A stretch of DNA of 64,000 nucleotides from JBBDYG01 sp040901765 (GCA_040901765.1 JBBDYG010000094.1:1-64000), one strand, 5' to 3'; shown: positions 31,801 through 36,197, counted from the stretch's first letter. Program-made: numbers and translations. Notes: generated from the sequence alone by a model not told the origin.

Positions 31801-32091
31801 GGCGCGCATCCGCTGCCGACGAGGTCGGTTGGTGCTATCGACGGAGTATTTTCACGCTGGGAGCCGCGGCGAGTCATCGACAGTCTTGCCCGGCATACCC
31901 CGCCCGAGGCTTCCCTTGGCGAAATGGCCGAAACCATTACCGCCGAGCGCTCCCTGGAACGAATCCGATCGGGCCGAAGCTTACGAGATGCCGCCTTCGA
32001 TCAACTGGCCGAAGACTCGTGGGACCATTCCATCGAACGTCATTTCTCGCGATTATCGACGGCCAGTGCAAAAGCTTCCCCATCTTCGTAG
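13801..32091 (+). CDS. Giant modular surface protein (LEPR-XLL-like, RTX-like repeats, beta-helices, dockerin-like end)
   Basis: About 6,096 residues from ATG 13801, which has AGGA seven bases upstream; in-frame starts at 13744 (GTG) and 13780 also exist. The very basic N-terminus is followed at residues 34-45 by FELLEDRILLAS, a variant of the planctomycete LEPR-XLL export motif. Rough order: residues 60-760 unassigned; 771-1510 RTX-like GGxGxD repeats; 1550-1960 propeller-like repeats; 1964-2630 beta-helix 1; then four Kre9/KNH-like modules each followed by a parallel beta-helix region (2640-5680), with a golvesin-like domain (nt about 25980-26370) and a malectin-like domain (nt about 28558-29010) inserted; 5684-5817 Big_5/Ig-like; 5821-5937 two dockerin-like pairs. 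A calcium-dependent extracellular glycan-binding or adhesive role is inferred. No frameshift is seen. Confidence 0.9.
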   Translation: MARQPSPRRAKKRRRPPNRRSQNVSFGQPRRMWFELLEDRILLASDLDPALQTVIKNGAPTAGTLVDALHDRVFDRAIHRTQPLIGNALQVKDTALDQLKALSGTIQTALASLSAQAEVTSQNIVSALTSTLGSLLREPIVAPQLLNTDGDPEFEEALYTIKLRGTVVERPVAFALGLPGVITTSGGEVQVSLDYEADLVLGFSITTGVFLDTAANTEFRLELDVTTPDLALTGKLGILPVEAINGTGPQTGIDATFFVDFVDGPDAGTRLTTSEIASIGVTPRLVGDATVNLHLVTDLGTANFPTLSADLKIDWHVDESPDVPLTSWGEVPEVSFENVGIDVGSFFSQLAQPVFDQIDQALAPVAPVLDLLSTPVPVLSDIVGRDVTIAELAATALPFFTPNPDFNVDMIVAVAEFYALYQDISSSGASGIMILGSFDIDADVRTLPSLTGVVIDNVIQTPMSHPDVAEFVASTQSGAFGGDFVFPILETPQTVFDLLLGRDVEIFRLDLPVLSAGFEVSAFFPIFGFLGVRIAGSLDVGLNLGFGYDSSGLRQWSQTNFDPAQEELVFDGFFLRDRVAGVDIPEAFVQARIEVTASADIGIASAGIGGALIATVGLNLRDRDNDGRLHPSEIQENILEHGPICGLFEFTGSLDVALTAYVEVGIGPFSASVSIDILTVRLVDFTFDCTQGGRPALAELDPTTRELSLFTGPLAHRRYEQLPEVFRPETPDVSEVYILKKIGVDDETGLDIIQVEAFGEREVFVGVSSITADGGAGNDIIQLAPTITAPAYLEGGAGNDRLIAGRGGGTVRGGAGDDEIGGYGGVLFLYGDEDNDLIHGGSGADLIYGGDGDDIIFGGGEGDIISGGLGRDIIHGNAGNDFLSGNEGDDDVRGDEDDDTLFGNEDNDFLRGGEGNNTVWGGTGNDSIHTLSGNDTIHGEAGTDTIYSGAGNDLIYGGADNDIIFAEEGDDTVYGGEGNDDIHGGDGDDILHGEAGDDLIYGDAGNDTIRGGTENDTLHGGTGDDDIWGEDGNDVIHGNEGLDTLRGQAGDDTIYGDEDDDEIYGDAGADTLHGGYGRDRIWGGTENDLIFGDEGIDALYGEAGDDVVHGGDGDDLIEGGIGNDTLYGDAGSDRIYGGEGNDFLYGHNPLVLPSEDDEAADFLYGQAGDDWADGGGGDDHIDGGAGVDTLYGSDGNDVILAGTGVGDHLYGGAGDDFIVGSDDGADFDPNFLDTIYFGDWIDAGSGNDTVHGLGGADYLVGGDGDDWINSGFGSDWIRGGAGNDYLYAGRGFGERIDGEDGEDVIYGSDEGNDTLSGGAGRDQIYGQGGNDLIAGDAGDDHLDGGTGADTIGGGTENDTLYAGGGLGDVLDGGDGSDVLHASQDAATTIMGGAGRDTIYGYAGSDTLHGGAGDDIIDGGTGDDTIYGDGGADLLRGGANHDTLYGHNATGAGDDNAVDYIYGDFGTERNEAGSGRDRLFGQGGNDLLYGEGDDDFIDAGGGASNLVYYGSGESATPANFVPPTPTAPPAIQSAVGITHAAAILPAGVNTQGRWSELAGSGRHDGLSQSLAIAQEPSLVVDASGVMYAAWVDGRHGNYEIYVAKHIPGVGWQELAGGAGFSTLSGSASEGGVSNTAGSSRRPSLAIGADGQPIVAWTEYTGSTSNIRAAKYDPAANAGQGGWVALGTSLAAGGVSATGAADSPTVLVTTAGPVVAWLDSSSGTTQVFAKRFSAGAWSGLGGAAFATGTGVSQATGSVSGFAATTDGTKVAIAWSAPIAGGSQVFLREFSGAVWNQIGGSASGNGVSNLAGTNRTPTAAYHSGTLFVGWQGDAQVRPEIYVKRFTGGTWQPVGGSAQFGVSATMGSAARPRLVSGGGQLHLAWADDARANRTGTSVGIFAKRWNGTSFVADFTMDARTPGIASTAVVDSLGLTVDSAGRALVSWSEPGRRAPQVFMLANTMALNGAKHVATAAASVQFILDGNDLGPGDSIEIGLDATAGFTISPNDSGVTIIGVPGALVSGPISIAGAFDVTLQAITASGLVTFSGGARNAVVGSVLLAGVSLANASDAQVIGNIVLGTGVTISGGLRPTIERNTIISSASGIVLSGASSTDVMIRRNQITAALAGIAVAAASTGAIRENEVDGGTYALDIQAAFTGPVEANDFYGAAVGVRYAAAAGLSGNRIHDNATGVASTVASQASGFGFVLPPGFAEVEPNEIFANDVGVQLTGVMQGQHVFDNQTGVAGSGSLVPVDFEHANLIEENAVGVNFAGPVQFNRIASNTIGIVAQNAQLIAHNLIYRNTQTAIHVAGRSDVRIVANTMYSPQGDLVRIDGSSREVQLANNILWAQQGYDIYVANNSQTGFWSDYNLLHASGTGKLVHWSGFDFTDILDWQADVAAFDLHSFGRTVVNPGWSEPRFLGVALDDYQTLDLVAGQRFSNPAVDAGDPRIDLALAPGAVNLLANGSFDNLLAGWSTNPGATTQTALPTPFDGSRYFAGGASATGFAEQSVDLLASGFTPADLVSQDLVAVFGGRLRSAAETPRDLGQVTLRFLDGSNALLHETTATAQNSADRWELVGGRVQVPIGTRYVVYRFESVRLSGTTSDSFLDGAFVRVHSDRIAPDMGAFGNTYLDSPLGGGVPALPPHIALRSPDLYVDWERDKPHTIRWDSYNNTADLPVRIDLYQDGPHGPALVMTLAASTPDDGEYVWIPANSGIAYGTHGLRIQIQLVGDNVVLDRGAESFSVPENTPDFFVNDRDGSATAGDNRHTGKLASEPKPLPNNVLRVYTVAPTHTFHIDQGDYALFSTLLVANIAGQGDDEGFVMTGPTGAGQTALLRHANPLFTSAPIVELSDADFVTMSHLSMEGGTYGLLIRNDSQNFVGDHITVAHASLDGLRFESAAAGSTLDHITSTANGRYGISIEGPIDHIFDSDVGFNQDTGIRIAYGLNTAHTVRLEGNSIHDNRGSGIYVNYFGPVVIGLENLVAGRGNIIRDNAGYGIESYNSSNALIAGNTVSGHRTAGRAGIYTAGTIMKNVVFDNYAGIDGGGVSPISNNRVYNNTTTGIRGYNVTGNVVYSNGTVQNPELGIGIEVVGTGGSLSNNIVYANTGHGIRLGAAASLVNNTVYQTAGNAVHIASQVSNVQLRNNILWAAGGFAIFVPANAQTGFQSDYNLLYATGNGQIGSWQGAGRATLAAWRNATFGDLNSLSQDPLFVNLNDFHEQSLYGSFHGASLAPVWSVVSGLPEMPTGTLTIDGAQSPAIDRGRAIDPYGNEVSPNGGFINLGAYGNTVFASLSPAQYVLVTLPDGGEIWPAGQSFPIRWRSHDSTGNVRIELLDEENAVELVIAEPTPNDGDFVWSIPAGIAAGSYSVRVTRLDAGMQSDTSNDLFDIPEPVSLYYVNDGAVLAGDWTTAPGNDANNGLSAATPKASIRALLEAYDLGPGDVIRVDAGIYNLTANILITPDDSGVRIEGFHNTILTGEPDPFGGDQKLRTILNRGNTSSGAYAIQFVGADDVTLSHLAITGGQWGVVALSGADSDRITVESCEIYGNSFGGISFDGTNDSPLFTKNIVFLTGEQGGIKAVSASGAVVSRNTVFNMQFGIGIEVRAAFNAALPSFVTDNSVFFTTYGIIATGGNAGNGLVTVSGNDVHTSRFVGINAGSFTLVTGNTAHHNPSIGILGTDVRNNTVHDNFTGIDIGGVATNVAQGNRVFNNSVVGMITSGATVQANTVYSNNVGVRLSGAGRVVNNLLYDNYNDGIWVWSGSFGRIENNTIYQNGTGDAIQIGGTHPEHLISTFAADRLTIANNILHVEQHYAMNFAADSGVGSAIDYNNLHITGTGKLARWQNRDFTELADWFYELGFDQHSQTVDPQFVSPAGADGNMGYRTTPIGSPTVIDNGDPGFSVSGSWHNAAQANGAGGEFLENIQSATARWLFNSSNPYPGSGNLFVDVPISAFWDAHPGLGTATYSHTTSASYTVTYNTGSGNFDVPFNVNFSGTIASIDQATGGNGSHSVGALHLGFQNHYSQVGFVSVSLISLATTLRISSGSANVIADAATAYGITVDDGDMNFNEEGLNWTHAGRDGDYHVRGASQDRGTASWEFTGLTPGAYYDVAALWTALPGNSSAAEFSIFDGDLTVSRAVRNLLATPTDFVDESGVRWNRLSIVKVTGDRLIVKLTGPGKLHADAIRIQQVLGDNSADDDFHVTPSSPTIDAGNPIYAFANEPAPNGGRINIGHTGNTAEATTSPAQFVQVLAPNGLEKFEHNQQMSIQWRSFGLPEPGTATIELVQSATNELTTIVEGTPNDGEFAWTVPAGVAAGSYLIRVTASAGIEPSDDSDATFLIASAGQHYYVNDASLAGDAFTTVVGNNANSGKTSAAPMASIGALLAAYNLDAGDVIHVDAGTYNLVKNIVIDASDSGVRIEGPGAIGSASVATLNRGSTVAGSYVIQLTGADDVTLDHFNITGGEYGVVALDSIDSDRLVITASEIYDNAKQGVFLGILNDDSRIEGNRFYNNRQGGVYAGFANGTIVRDNELFNNNIPGFGGTGITIISGFSGNKSIVSGNEVYGNDLGMNISGTTLIEVTDNIVRNNFAGIRAVNNVIVSQNEAYLNQGYHGSIGYGISASSSTILDNVVYNNDRGIDAGVATIRDNRIYHNRDTGIQSSGSNLIVGNSIYGHNLGIRMQGSGDAILNNLLYDNFNDGIWVWSVNGGRIENNTIYQSITGDAIQVGGPHPEQFVSTFSASNITIKNNILRVGQGYAINVAADSQLGMVFDYNDFVIAGTGKVGRWEDRDFATREDWFFELGYDGHSLTVDPQFVDIDGADNVLGYDSVAGIDRGLDDNFHVLTTSLTIDAGDPRSVYAAEPAPNGSRVNLGHTGNTAQAATSPSQLVQILSPNGLEKLEVGKSVPIEWHSDGLTATRTVALIDAGGSGAGNWSADAYRTAGQTLSVNSPVNLSGVVNPAHAATYQIGAYGGFGVGTRVAYDFPVSDGSYAIRLHFVEPFLFSPGQRIFDIKLNGVTVRTGFDIYAAAGGTYKATTLTFNVAATGGLGILLEMINPVSSYGAFVTGIELTAANPAGVPNPTADIDFSTDGGTSWTPIASSIGMDQYGRGSYSWTPSAETNGNTALIRVRSNNGTFPEDVSDALFGVANAGNHYYANDGSMVGDVFTSATGNNVNSGKSPSAPMLSLRALLAAYDLDAGDVIHVDAGTYRLYQNLVIDAPDSGVRIEGPGAVSAGQAALATATLNRGNTIAGNYAIEMRGADDVTLNYLAFIGGQFGIFASATADSDRLAISNSDVYGNRVHGIYIQAGNDDVQIIGNRAHDHTVQFDSTGIVVEAARGWIENNEVFGNVGGISATYFGLVADRITITGNQAHGNTSIGIFGHNQVLVTGNTAYEQLATGAVGIQVRSSSQSIVATDNVVYNNAIGILAMSDNSVSQTVQNNRAFHNTVGIRAYGAAQVLGNQVYSNAIGISGHPASGFFGVIANNLVYANANQGIYIERSFNAGGKIVNNTVYQPVGEAIRIDNASQGMTLRNNVLWVDSGYAIYVAANSQFNVSSNYNLIHLSLDPNAHAGFWNGAARHTLANWQAASAQDAASFAGDPLVVDRDGSDNVLGYRAGDGYDGGLDDNFLLRGGSPAIDRGESTLTPALDRQGNARVDDPGTPNTGTPPALAFVDWGAHEFQGSSLDATPPAIISTTPTAVHGAMNVAPFDQITLNFSEPLNSIDAVAAANYKLLSAGPNGNFGDLDDVLVTIAPAYAIGGTTVIIDLPSGLLAPGQYRLTVLGGLAGGLHDLSGLLLDGDANGTAGGDYLRNFTVNSPAATLPGDYDRNGIVDQNDRLFWLARFGATSGIGLQADGNGSGVVDAADYGVWRDNLGQSLPPSAAPGDYDRNETVNFDDYEHWKTHFGATAGTGLQADGNGNNVVDAADYTVWRDNVGAPAEAASQGAAIADDYEREVLSLFDSTDISALFDLLDASSSAVSARSDALHSGGLFAEAFSSRPLNGAHPLPTRSVGAIDGVFSRWEPRRVIDSLARHTPPEASLGEMAETITAERSLERIRSGRSLRDAAFDQLAEDSWDHSIERHFSRLSTASAKASPSS
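16111..18330 (+). repeat. RTX-like GGxGxD nonapeptide array inside the giant gene
   Basis: About 740 residues of tandem units such as GGEGNDDIHGGDGDD and GGTGDDTIYGDGG, the calcium-binding beta-roll pattern of hemolysin-type repeats. It is interrupted by a few short non-repeat insertions (for example near 17240 and 18140). The period also produces long spurious antisense open frames. Confidence 0.9.
21718..30830 (+). repeat. Four diverged linker + beta-helix supermodules inside the giant gene
   Basis: Each unit has a Kre9/KNH-like linker (PNGLEK...I-x-W-R-S...GEFAWTVPAG...GSYLIRV), then YYVND...GNNANSGK, then GDVIHVDAGTYNL and SGVRIEGPG, and then parallel beta-helix repeats. Linkers start at about 21718, 23686, 26527 and 28450. 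Units 2-4 share clear wording, units 3 and 4 most closely, so they arose by internal duplication; unit 1 is the most diverged. Confidence 0.8.
31261..31610 (+). repeat. Duplicated dockerin-like pair at the C-terminus of the giant protein
   Basis: Two consecutive units read GDYDRNGIVDQNDRLFW...VVDAADYGVWRDNLG and GDYDRNETVNFDDYEHW...VVDAADYTVWRDNVG. Each carries two Asp-rich EF-hand-like loops. They match the dockerin-like end of the gene at 1-1223. About 160 further residues follow without recognisable domain. Confidence 0.85.
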
Positions 32092-32630
32092 CCGGCTGTC
32101 AGACGGGCCACCGCGTAACATCCAAACAAGATGGCAGTGTAGACCACGTCGCCTGCCGCCATCCAGCGGTAGAACGGAATACCCGCGGCATAGCATTGGG
32201 CGAGACCAGCAAGTGTGTGCGGATAGTGGTTCTCAAACGCCCAGACCGCGAAGTTGGTGAGCAAGTAGAATGCGGTCGAAGGCACAAGTGCAGCCAGCGG
32301 CCCGGCCACCGCCAGCGCGGACCAAGTCTGAAAGCGCCGCAGCAACCCGCCGAGCAGCACCGGAATCGCCATTGCCAGATACACGCTCGCCATCACCGAC
32401 ACGCTGTCGTACTGCGGCAGGGCGAGGTTGCTAATCGTGAGAATCACGACCGGCACCAACAGAGCCACCCAGCGCTGCGTGAAGTAATACCCGGCAAATA
32501 GCGATGCTGCCGCCAAGGGCGTTACGCTCCACTGCGGCTGGCCCCAACGGCCGGCGACGCCAATGGCCACCAGTAGACAAAACACGAGCAACTGCTGAAT
32601 CGAATCCCGACGCACAATCAATCTCCTCAT
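32040..32630 (-). CDS. DUF6580-like small integral membrane protein
   Basis: A 196-residue protein from ATG 32630 (MRRLIVRRDSIQQLL); the frame extends upstream to 32657. Five to six hydrophobic segments (QQLLVFCLLVAIGVA, WVALLVPVVILTISN, VYLAMAIPVLLGGLL, WSALAVAGPLAALVPSTAFYLL, VVYTAILFGCYAVARL) and conserved FAVWAFENHYPHTLAG suggest the DUF6580 family, which resembles S-components of ECF vitamin transporters. Its last 52 bp overlap the 3' end of the giant gene tail to tail. The neighbour immediately upstream on the same strand encodes a DUF4430 protein, hinting at a two-gene uptake unit. The substrate is unknown. Confidence 0.65.
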   Translation of the reverse strand: MRRLIVRRDSIQQLLVFCLLVAIGVAGRWGQPQWSVTPLAAASLFAGYYFTQRWVALLVPVVILTISNLALPQYDSVSVMASVYLAMAIPVLLGGLLRRFQTWSALAVAGPLAALVPSTAFYLLTNFAVWAFENHYPHTLAGLAQCYAAGIPFYRWMAAGDVVYTAILFGCYAVARLTAGYEDGEAFALAVDNREK

Positions 32631-32671
32631 CGCTTTTTCCGACGGCGCGAAGCACAAACTTCAGGCGCAGT

Positions 32672-33112
32672 CTACTCGCTGGCCTCGAACTTCCACAAGA
32701 CACGGTCGCCCGGATCAAGCGTGCGGATACCGAAACTGCGGTCGGACCACTGGTTATTGATTTCAAACTGCCAGTTCCGTCCGCCGGGGCCTTCGTTCTT
32801 GATGCCGGCCAGCTCCGTAAGAAACGCCGCACCGCCATTGCCCTGAACGGCGAAAGTTGCTTCGGACGCTGCCAGCGCATCTTGCACCGTCATGCCCGAT
32901 CGCCACGGTACGCTTGAAACCCGCGGCTTGCCGTCGCCGGTGTCGATCGCCAATTCGACCTGCTGCTGATTTGATCTTGCCGCTGGCACTTGGGCCGTCG
33001 GCTCAACCCGCGTCGCCGCCGGTTGCCACGCGCGAACGGCCAGCACGCCGGCAAGAACTGCGACCAGCAGAAGCGGCAAGATCCAATTCCGGCGTGAGGC
33101 GGATAGGGCCAT
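32672..33112 (-). CDS. Membrane-anchored DUF4430 (transcobalamin C-terminal-like) protein
   Basis: A 146-residue protein with an N-terminal anchor (WILPLLLVAVLAGVLAV). The domain from residue about 52 shows VSSVPWRSGMTVQDAL, then RNWQFEINNQWSDRSFGI and LDPGDRVLWKFE, the strand pattern of DUF4430. This is the beta-domain found at the C-terminus of transcobalamin and in bacterial surface proteins next to ECF-type transporters. The gene ends 41 bp before the membrane protein gene, so cotranscription is likely. Binding of a cofactor or small ligand outside the membrane is inferred from the family; the ligand is not known. Confidence 0.7.
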   Translation of the reverse strand: MALSASRRNWILPLLLVAVLAGVLAVRAWQPAATRVEPTAQVPAARSNQQQVELAIDTGDGKPRVSSVPWRSGMTVQDALAASEATFAVQGNGGAAFLTELAGIKNEGPGGRNWQFEINNQWSDRSFGIRTLDPGDRVLWKFEASE

Positions 33113-33172
33113 TTATTCTCAATCGCTCGCGCGCTGTGGAACAAGTCACGAATTAATTCGTCGAATTGCAAT

Positions 33173-33305
33173 TACCACAGCGGCACGGAGGGCACGGAGT
33201 TTGGGCTGATGAACTAAGGAGGATGAATTGCAGTTATTCAACTACCCGGCGAATCAATCCAACTTAATAGCCGTTCTTCTCCGTGTCCTCCGTGCCACTG
33301 TGGTG
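33173..33305. repeat. Palindromic element, family A copy 3
   Basis: The arms TACCACAGCGGCACGGAG... (33173-33199) and ...CTCCGTGCCACTGTGGTG (33279-33305) are imperfect inverted copies. They lie between the DUF4430 start and the stop codon of ffh at 33313, so the element abuts the 3' end of ffh and may form part of its transcript end. Confidence 0.75.
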
Positions 33306-33312
33306 CAATCTT

Positions 33313-34800
33313 CTACTCGCCGCCTTTGCCTTGACGCTTTCGCTTGCGCAATTCTTTCTCCCGCAGTCGGCGGGCGTCGGCTTTCTCTTTCGGGGAGAGC
33401 CGTTTGCCGGTGCTGCCCTTCTTTTTGGTGAGCACGCCGCCGGGGTTGTTCGTCATGCTGCTCTGCACTTGCTTCATCATTTGCATCCGCTCGCGCATGC
33501 CCTTGCCGGCCATCGAACCCATCATCTGGGCCATCACGTCGAACTGCTTGACCAACTCGTTCACCTCGTGCGGCTCGACCCCCGCTCCGGTGGCTATCCG
33601 CCGGCGGCGGCTTTGGTCGATCAGCTTCGATGGATGCCGGCGCTCGGCCGCCGTCATCGAGTCGATGATGCCGAACATCCGCTGCATGTCGGCTTCGGCG
33701 TCCACCTCGCCCATCATCTCTTTCATTGCGCCCATGCCGGGAATCATCGACATGATCTTCGACAGCGAGCCGAGCTTCGTGATTTGTTTGAGTTGCTTCT
33801 TGAAATCGTCGAGCGTGAACTCGCCCTTCTGGAGCTTTTCCTCCTGAAGGCGCATCTCGTCCTGGTCGAACTCGGTCTGGGCCTTTTCCACCAGCGACAG
33901 AATATCGCCCTGCCCCAGAATGCGGCCCGCCATCCGGTCAGGATGAAATTCTTCGAGCGCGTCGAGGTGCTCGCCGGTGCCCATGAACTTGATCGGCACG
34001 CCGGTGACCTGCTTGACCGACAGCGCCGCGCCGCCGCGAGCGTCGCCGTCGAGCTTGGTCATGATCACACCGTCAAGCTCCAGTGCCTCGTTGAACGCTT
34101 TGGCGCTGTTGACGGCGTCCTGGCCCGTCATTGCATCGACCACCAGATAAATCTGCTCGGGGTGGCACTGGCGGTCGATCCGTTCGAGTTGCTGCATCAA
34201 CTCCGCGTCGATGTGGAGCCGACCGGCGGTGTCGAGAATCACCGTATCCGCCCCGATCTTCTTGGCCTCTTTTAACGCGGCGTTGCAAACGACGACCGGG
34301 TCTTTCTGCGTGCGGTCGGAGTAGACGGGAATCTCAAGCTGCTCGCCCAGCACGTGCAACTGGTCGATCGCCGCGGGTCGCTGCAAGTCCGCGGCCACCA
34401 AGAGCGGCCGGCGGCCGCGCTGCTTGAGCAGCCGTCCCAATTTTCCGGTGGTCGTCGTTTTGCCCGACCCCTGCAAGCCGCACATCATCAAGACCGTGGC
34501 TTCGTCCTTCCCCTTGAGGTGCAACGAGTGATCGACCGGCCCCATCAGGTTCACCAATTCCTGATAGACGATGCCGACCACTTGCTGGCTGGGGTTGAGC
34601 GCCTTAAGCACCCGCTCGCCGACCGCCTGCTCGGTCACCCGCTGCATGAAGTCGCGGACGACGGTGTAGCTCACGTCCGCTTCGAGCAGCGACCGCTCGA
34701 CGAGCTTCATCCCGTCGCGCATGTTCGATTCGCTCAGCTTGCCCTGGCCGCGGAGCGTTTTGAAAGCGGAGGAGAGGCCGTCTTGGAGGGATTCGAACAT
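33313..34800 (-). CDS. ffh: Signal recognition particle protein Ffh
   Basis: A 495-residue SRP GTPase that binds signal sequences and 4.5S RNA and delivers nascent membrane proteins to FtsY. It has the N-domain (MFESLQDGLSSAFKTLRGQG), the G1 loop GLQGSGKTTTTGKLG near residue 107, the G-domain motifs DLQRPAAIDQL, DTAGRLHID and TKLDGDARGG, and a Met-rich M-domain (IMSMIPGMGAMKEMMG; MAQMMGSMAGKGMRERMQMM) with a Lys/Arg-rich tail. The length is slightly above the usual 450-460 because of the M-domain tail. In many bacteria ffh directly precedes rpsP; here it points away from rpsP and is separated by 5.6 kb of toxin-antitoxin genes and uvrA. Confidence 0.97.
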   Translation of the reverse strand: MFESLQDGLSSAFKTLRGQGKLSESNMRDGMKLVERSLLEADVSYTVVRDFMQRVTEQAVGERVLKALNPSQQVVGIVYQELVNLMGPVDHSLHLKGKDEATVLMMCGLQGSGKTTTTGKLGRLLKQRGRRPLLVAADLQRPAAIDQLHVLGEQLEIPVYSDRTQKDPVVVCNAALKEAKKIGADTVILDTAGRLHIDAELMQQLERIDRQCHPEQIYLVVDAMTGQDAVNSAKAFNEALELDGVIMTKLDGDARGGAALSVKQVTGVPIKFMGTGEHLDALEEFHPDRMAGRILGQGDILSLVEKAQTEFDQDEMRLQEEKLQKGEFTLDDFKKQLKQITKLGSLSKIMSMIPGMGAMKEMMGEVDAEADMQRMFGIIDSMTAAERRHPSKLIDQSRRRRIATGAGVEPHEVNELVKQFDVMAQMMGSMAGKGMRERMQMMKQVQSSMTNNPGGVLTKKKGSTGKRLSPKEKADARRLREKELRKRKRQGKGGE

Positions 34801-34976
34801 GGAGGAAATTGTACCAGCGTGGCCAAAGACCGGAGCACGATGCGCTCCGCGAGACGCCTGAAGTGTACCGCCGTGGTCAATTGTGAGGCAATTGGGGGTT
34901 CAGTGGGAATAAAACTGCGGCCAACGCAGCGTTGACCAATGGGGCAGTACGGGCTAGTGTAAATAGAGAAGAGAGC

Positions 34977-35249
34977 ATGCCGATGAGCATCACCTTTACC
35001 CTCCCCGCTGCGGTCGAGGAAACCCTCCGTTCCCAATTTGGCGACCTCGACGAGGCCGCTAAGGAGGCTGCGTTGGTCGAATTATATCGACAGGAAAAAC
35101 TTTCGTACGGCCAGCTTGCGGAATCCCTTGGAATCTCGCGCGACGAAGCGAACGCAGTCTTGAAGCGGCACAACGTCACCGAAGACCTCCTCACCATCGA
35201 AGAATTCGACGAGCAGATGGACCAGTTGCGAATGCTTCTCGACAAATGA
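34977..35249 (+). CDS. UPF0175 family antitoxin
   Basis: A 90-residue protein; ATG 34977 follows a purine-rich AGAAGAGAGC. LVELYRQEKLSYGQLAESLGISRDEANAVLKRHNV is the UPF0175 helix-turn-helix signature, followed by an acidic C-terminal tail (TIEEFDEQMDQLRMLLDK) that in this family contacts the PIN-domain toxin. Its stop overlaps the start of the toxin reading frame (ATGA). The antitoxin is intact, but the downstream toxin is broken, so the module is now an orphan antitoxin. Confidence 0.8.
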   Translation: MPMSITFTLPAAVEETLRSQFGDLDEAAKEAALVELYRQEKLSYGQLAESLGISRDEANAVLKRHNVTEDLLTIEEFDEQMDQLRMLLDK

Positions 35250-35571
35250 TCGTCGTCTCGGACACATCGCCCTTGAACTATCTTGTTCTGATAGGGCACG
35301 TGAATGTTCTTCCCATCCTTTTTGGGCAAATTGTGGCACCGCCCGCGGTGATTGCGGAATTGATGCATCCTGGGGCGCCGCCACCGCAGTTGCGCAGAGC
35401 TTGGGGCTTCAAGTGATTGGCACCCTCAACGTTCTCGCACTTGCCGCCGAACGCCGGCTGCTAGAGTTGTCTTCGGCCATTGCCACTTTGAGACAGACGA
35501 CCTTTCGTGAACCGACGAAGCTGGTGGAGAAACTGTTGGAGCGCGATGCGCAGCGGCATATTAAACCTTAA
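35246..35571 (+). pseudogene. Remnant of DUF3368 PIN-domain toxin
   Basis: The reading frame opens as MIVVSDTSPLNYLVLIGHVN...PPAVIAELMHPGAP, the normal N-terminus of DUF3368 toxins with the first PIN-domain Asp. It runs into TGA after 56 codons. In the next frame, SLGLQVIGTLNVLALAAERRLLEL...EKLLER restores the normal C-terminus up to the TAA at 35571. The central part of the family (including the LD-x-GE-x-EAI and D-x-LLIDD acidic motifs) is missing. A deletion of roughly 60 codons with a frame change explains this; the toxin should be inactive. Confidence 0.8.
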
Positions 35572-35662
35572 CCACGCGGCGTTTTGAAGGCGGAGTAGCG
35601 ACAAGGGATTAGAACATGAGGGTGGGAGTGGGGGAACTTTCGGTTGTTGACAGTTCGCACCG

Positions 35663-36010
35663 TCAAAGATTGGTCCATCGCGGCCCCAGCAATATAGCCA
35701 AGGCGGCCCTAACGCATGGTTCGTCGACATTCGCCAGCTTGCCCAAGAGCTTTTCGATCAAGCCAGTTGTCAGGGTTCCGATGATTGGTTTCACCCATGT
35801 CGGCTTGAGCAGGCCCGCCACTCGCCATTGCGAAAGAGCAAGCGCCGCATCTGGCTCCGGCTGGCTGGTAAGCGGCATTAACACCATGTCGCCGAATCGA
35901 ACTAGGTAGTTCTGCGGGCTAAGGATGACTGCGGGCCGCTTTTTGGACGTGGTCAGATCCGTGAACGGAAAGCGCACCAGGACAATATCGCCCGCGTCAT
36001 AGCTGGTCAT
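35663..36010 (-). CDS. PemK/MazF-type toxin
   Basis: A 115-residue protein, full length for the family. YDAGDIVLVRFPFTD, KRPAVILSPQNY and the central beta-strands (GDMVLMPLTSQ) are the MazF/PemK barrel, a ribosome-independent mRNA endoribonuclease fold. TGLIEKLLGKL near residue 83 is the usual C-terminal helix region. Its start overlaps the 3' end of the antitoxin gene by 14 bp, so the pair is translationally coupled. Located in a cluster of toxin-antitoxin modules next to uvrA. Confidence 0.85.
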   Translation of the reverse strand: MTSYDAGDIVLVRFPFTDLTTSKKRPAVILSPQNYLVRFGDMVLMPLTSQPEPDAALALSQWRVAGLLKPTWVKPIIGTLTTGLIEKLLGKLANVDEPCVRAALAILLGPRWTNL

Positions 36011-36197
36011 AGACAGAGTCCTCGTCGTTGTCCCACGCTTTGGCGAACGACGCTTCTTGAGCTTTGAGCCACCCTTGGTTCTCTAAAGTGATCTCTTCGA
36101 CTTCATATACGAGGATTACTTCTTGTGGCGGCAGTCCACGCAAATCGTCCGGTAACAGGATTTTTTCTCCGTCGAATTTGGTTTTGATAGCAACCAT
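35997..36197 (-). CDS. Antitoxin partner of PemK/MazF toxin
   Basis: A 66-residue protein: VAIKTKFDGEKILLPDDLRGLPPQEVILVYEV followed by an acidic tail (KAQEASFAKAWDNDEDSVYDQL). The N-terminal beta-hairpin and acidic, probably disordered C-terminus are typical of small antitoxins that wrap a MazF-fold toxin. It overlaps the toxin gene by 14 bp and is transcribed first, as usual for such modules. The specific antitoxin family is not certain. Confidence 0.75.
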   Translation of the reverse strand: MVAIKTKFDGEKILLPDDLRGLPPQEVILVYEVEEITLENQGWLKAQEASFAKAWDNDEDSVYDQL

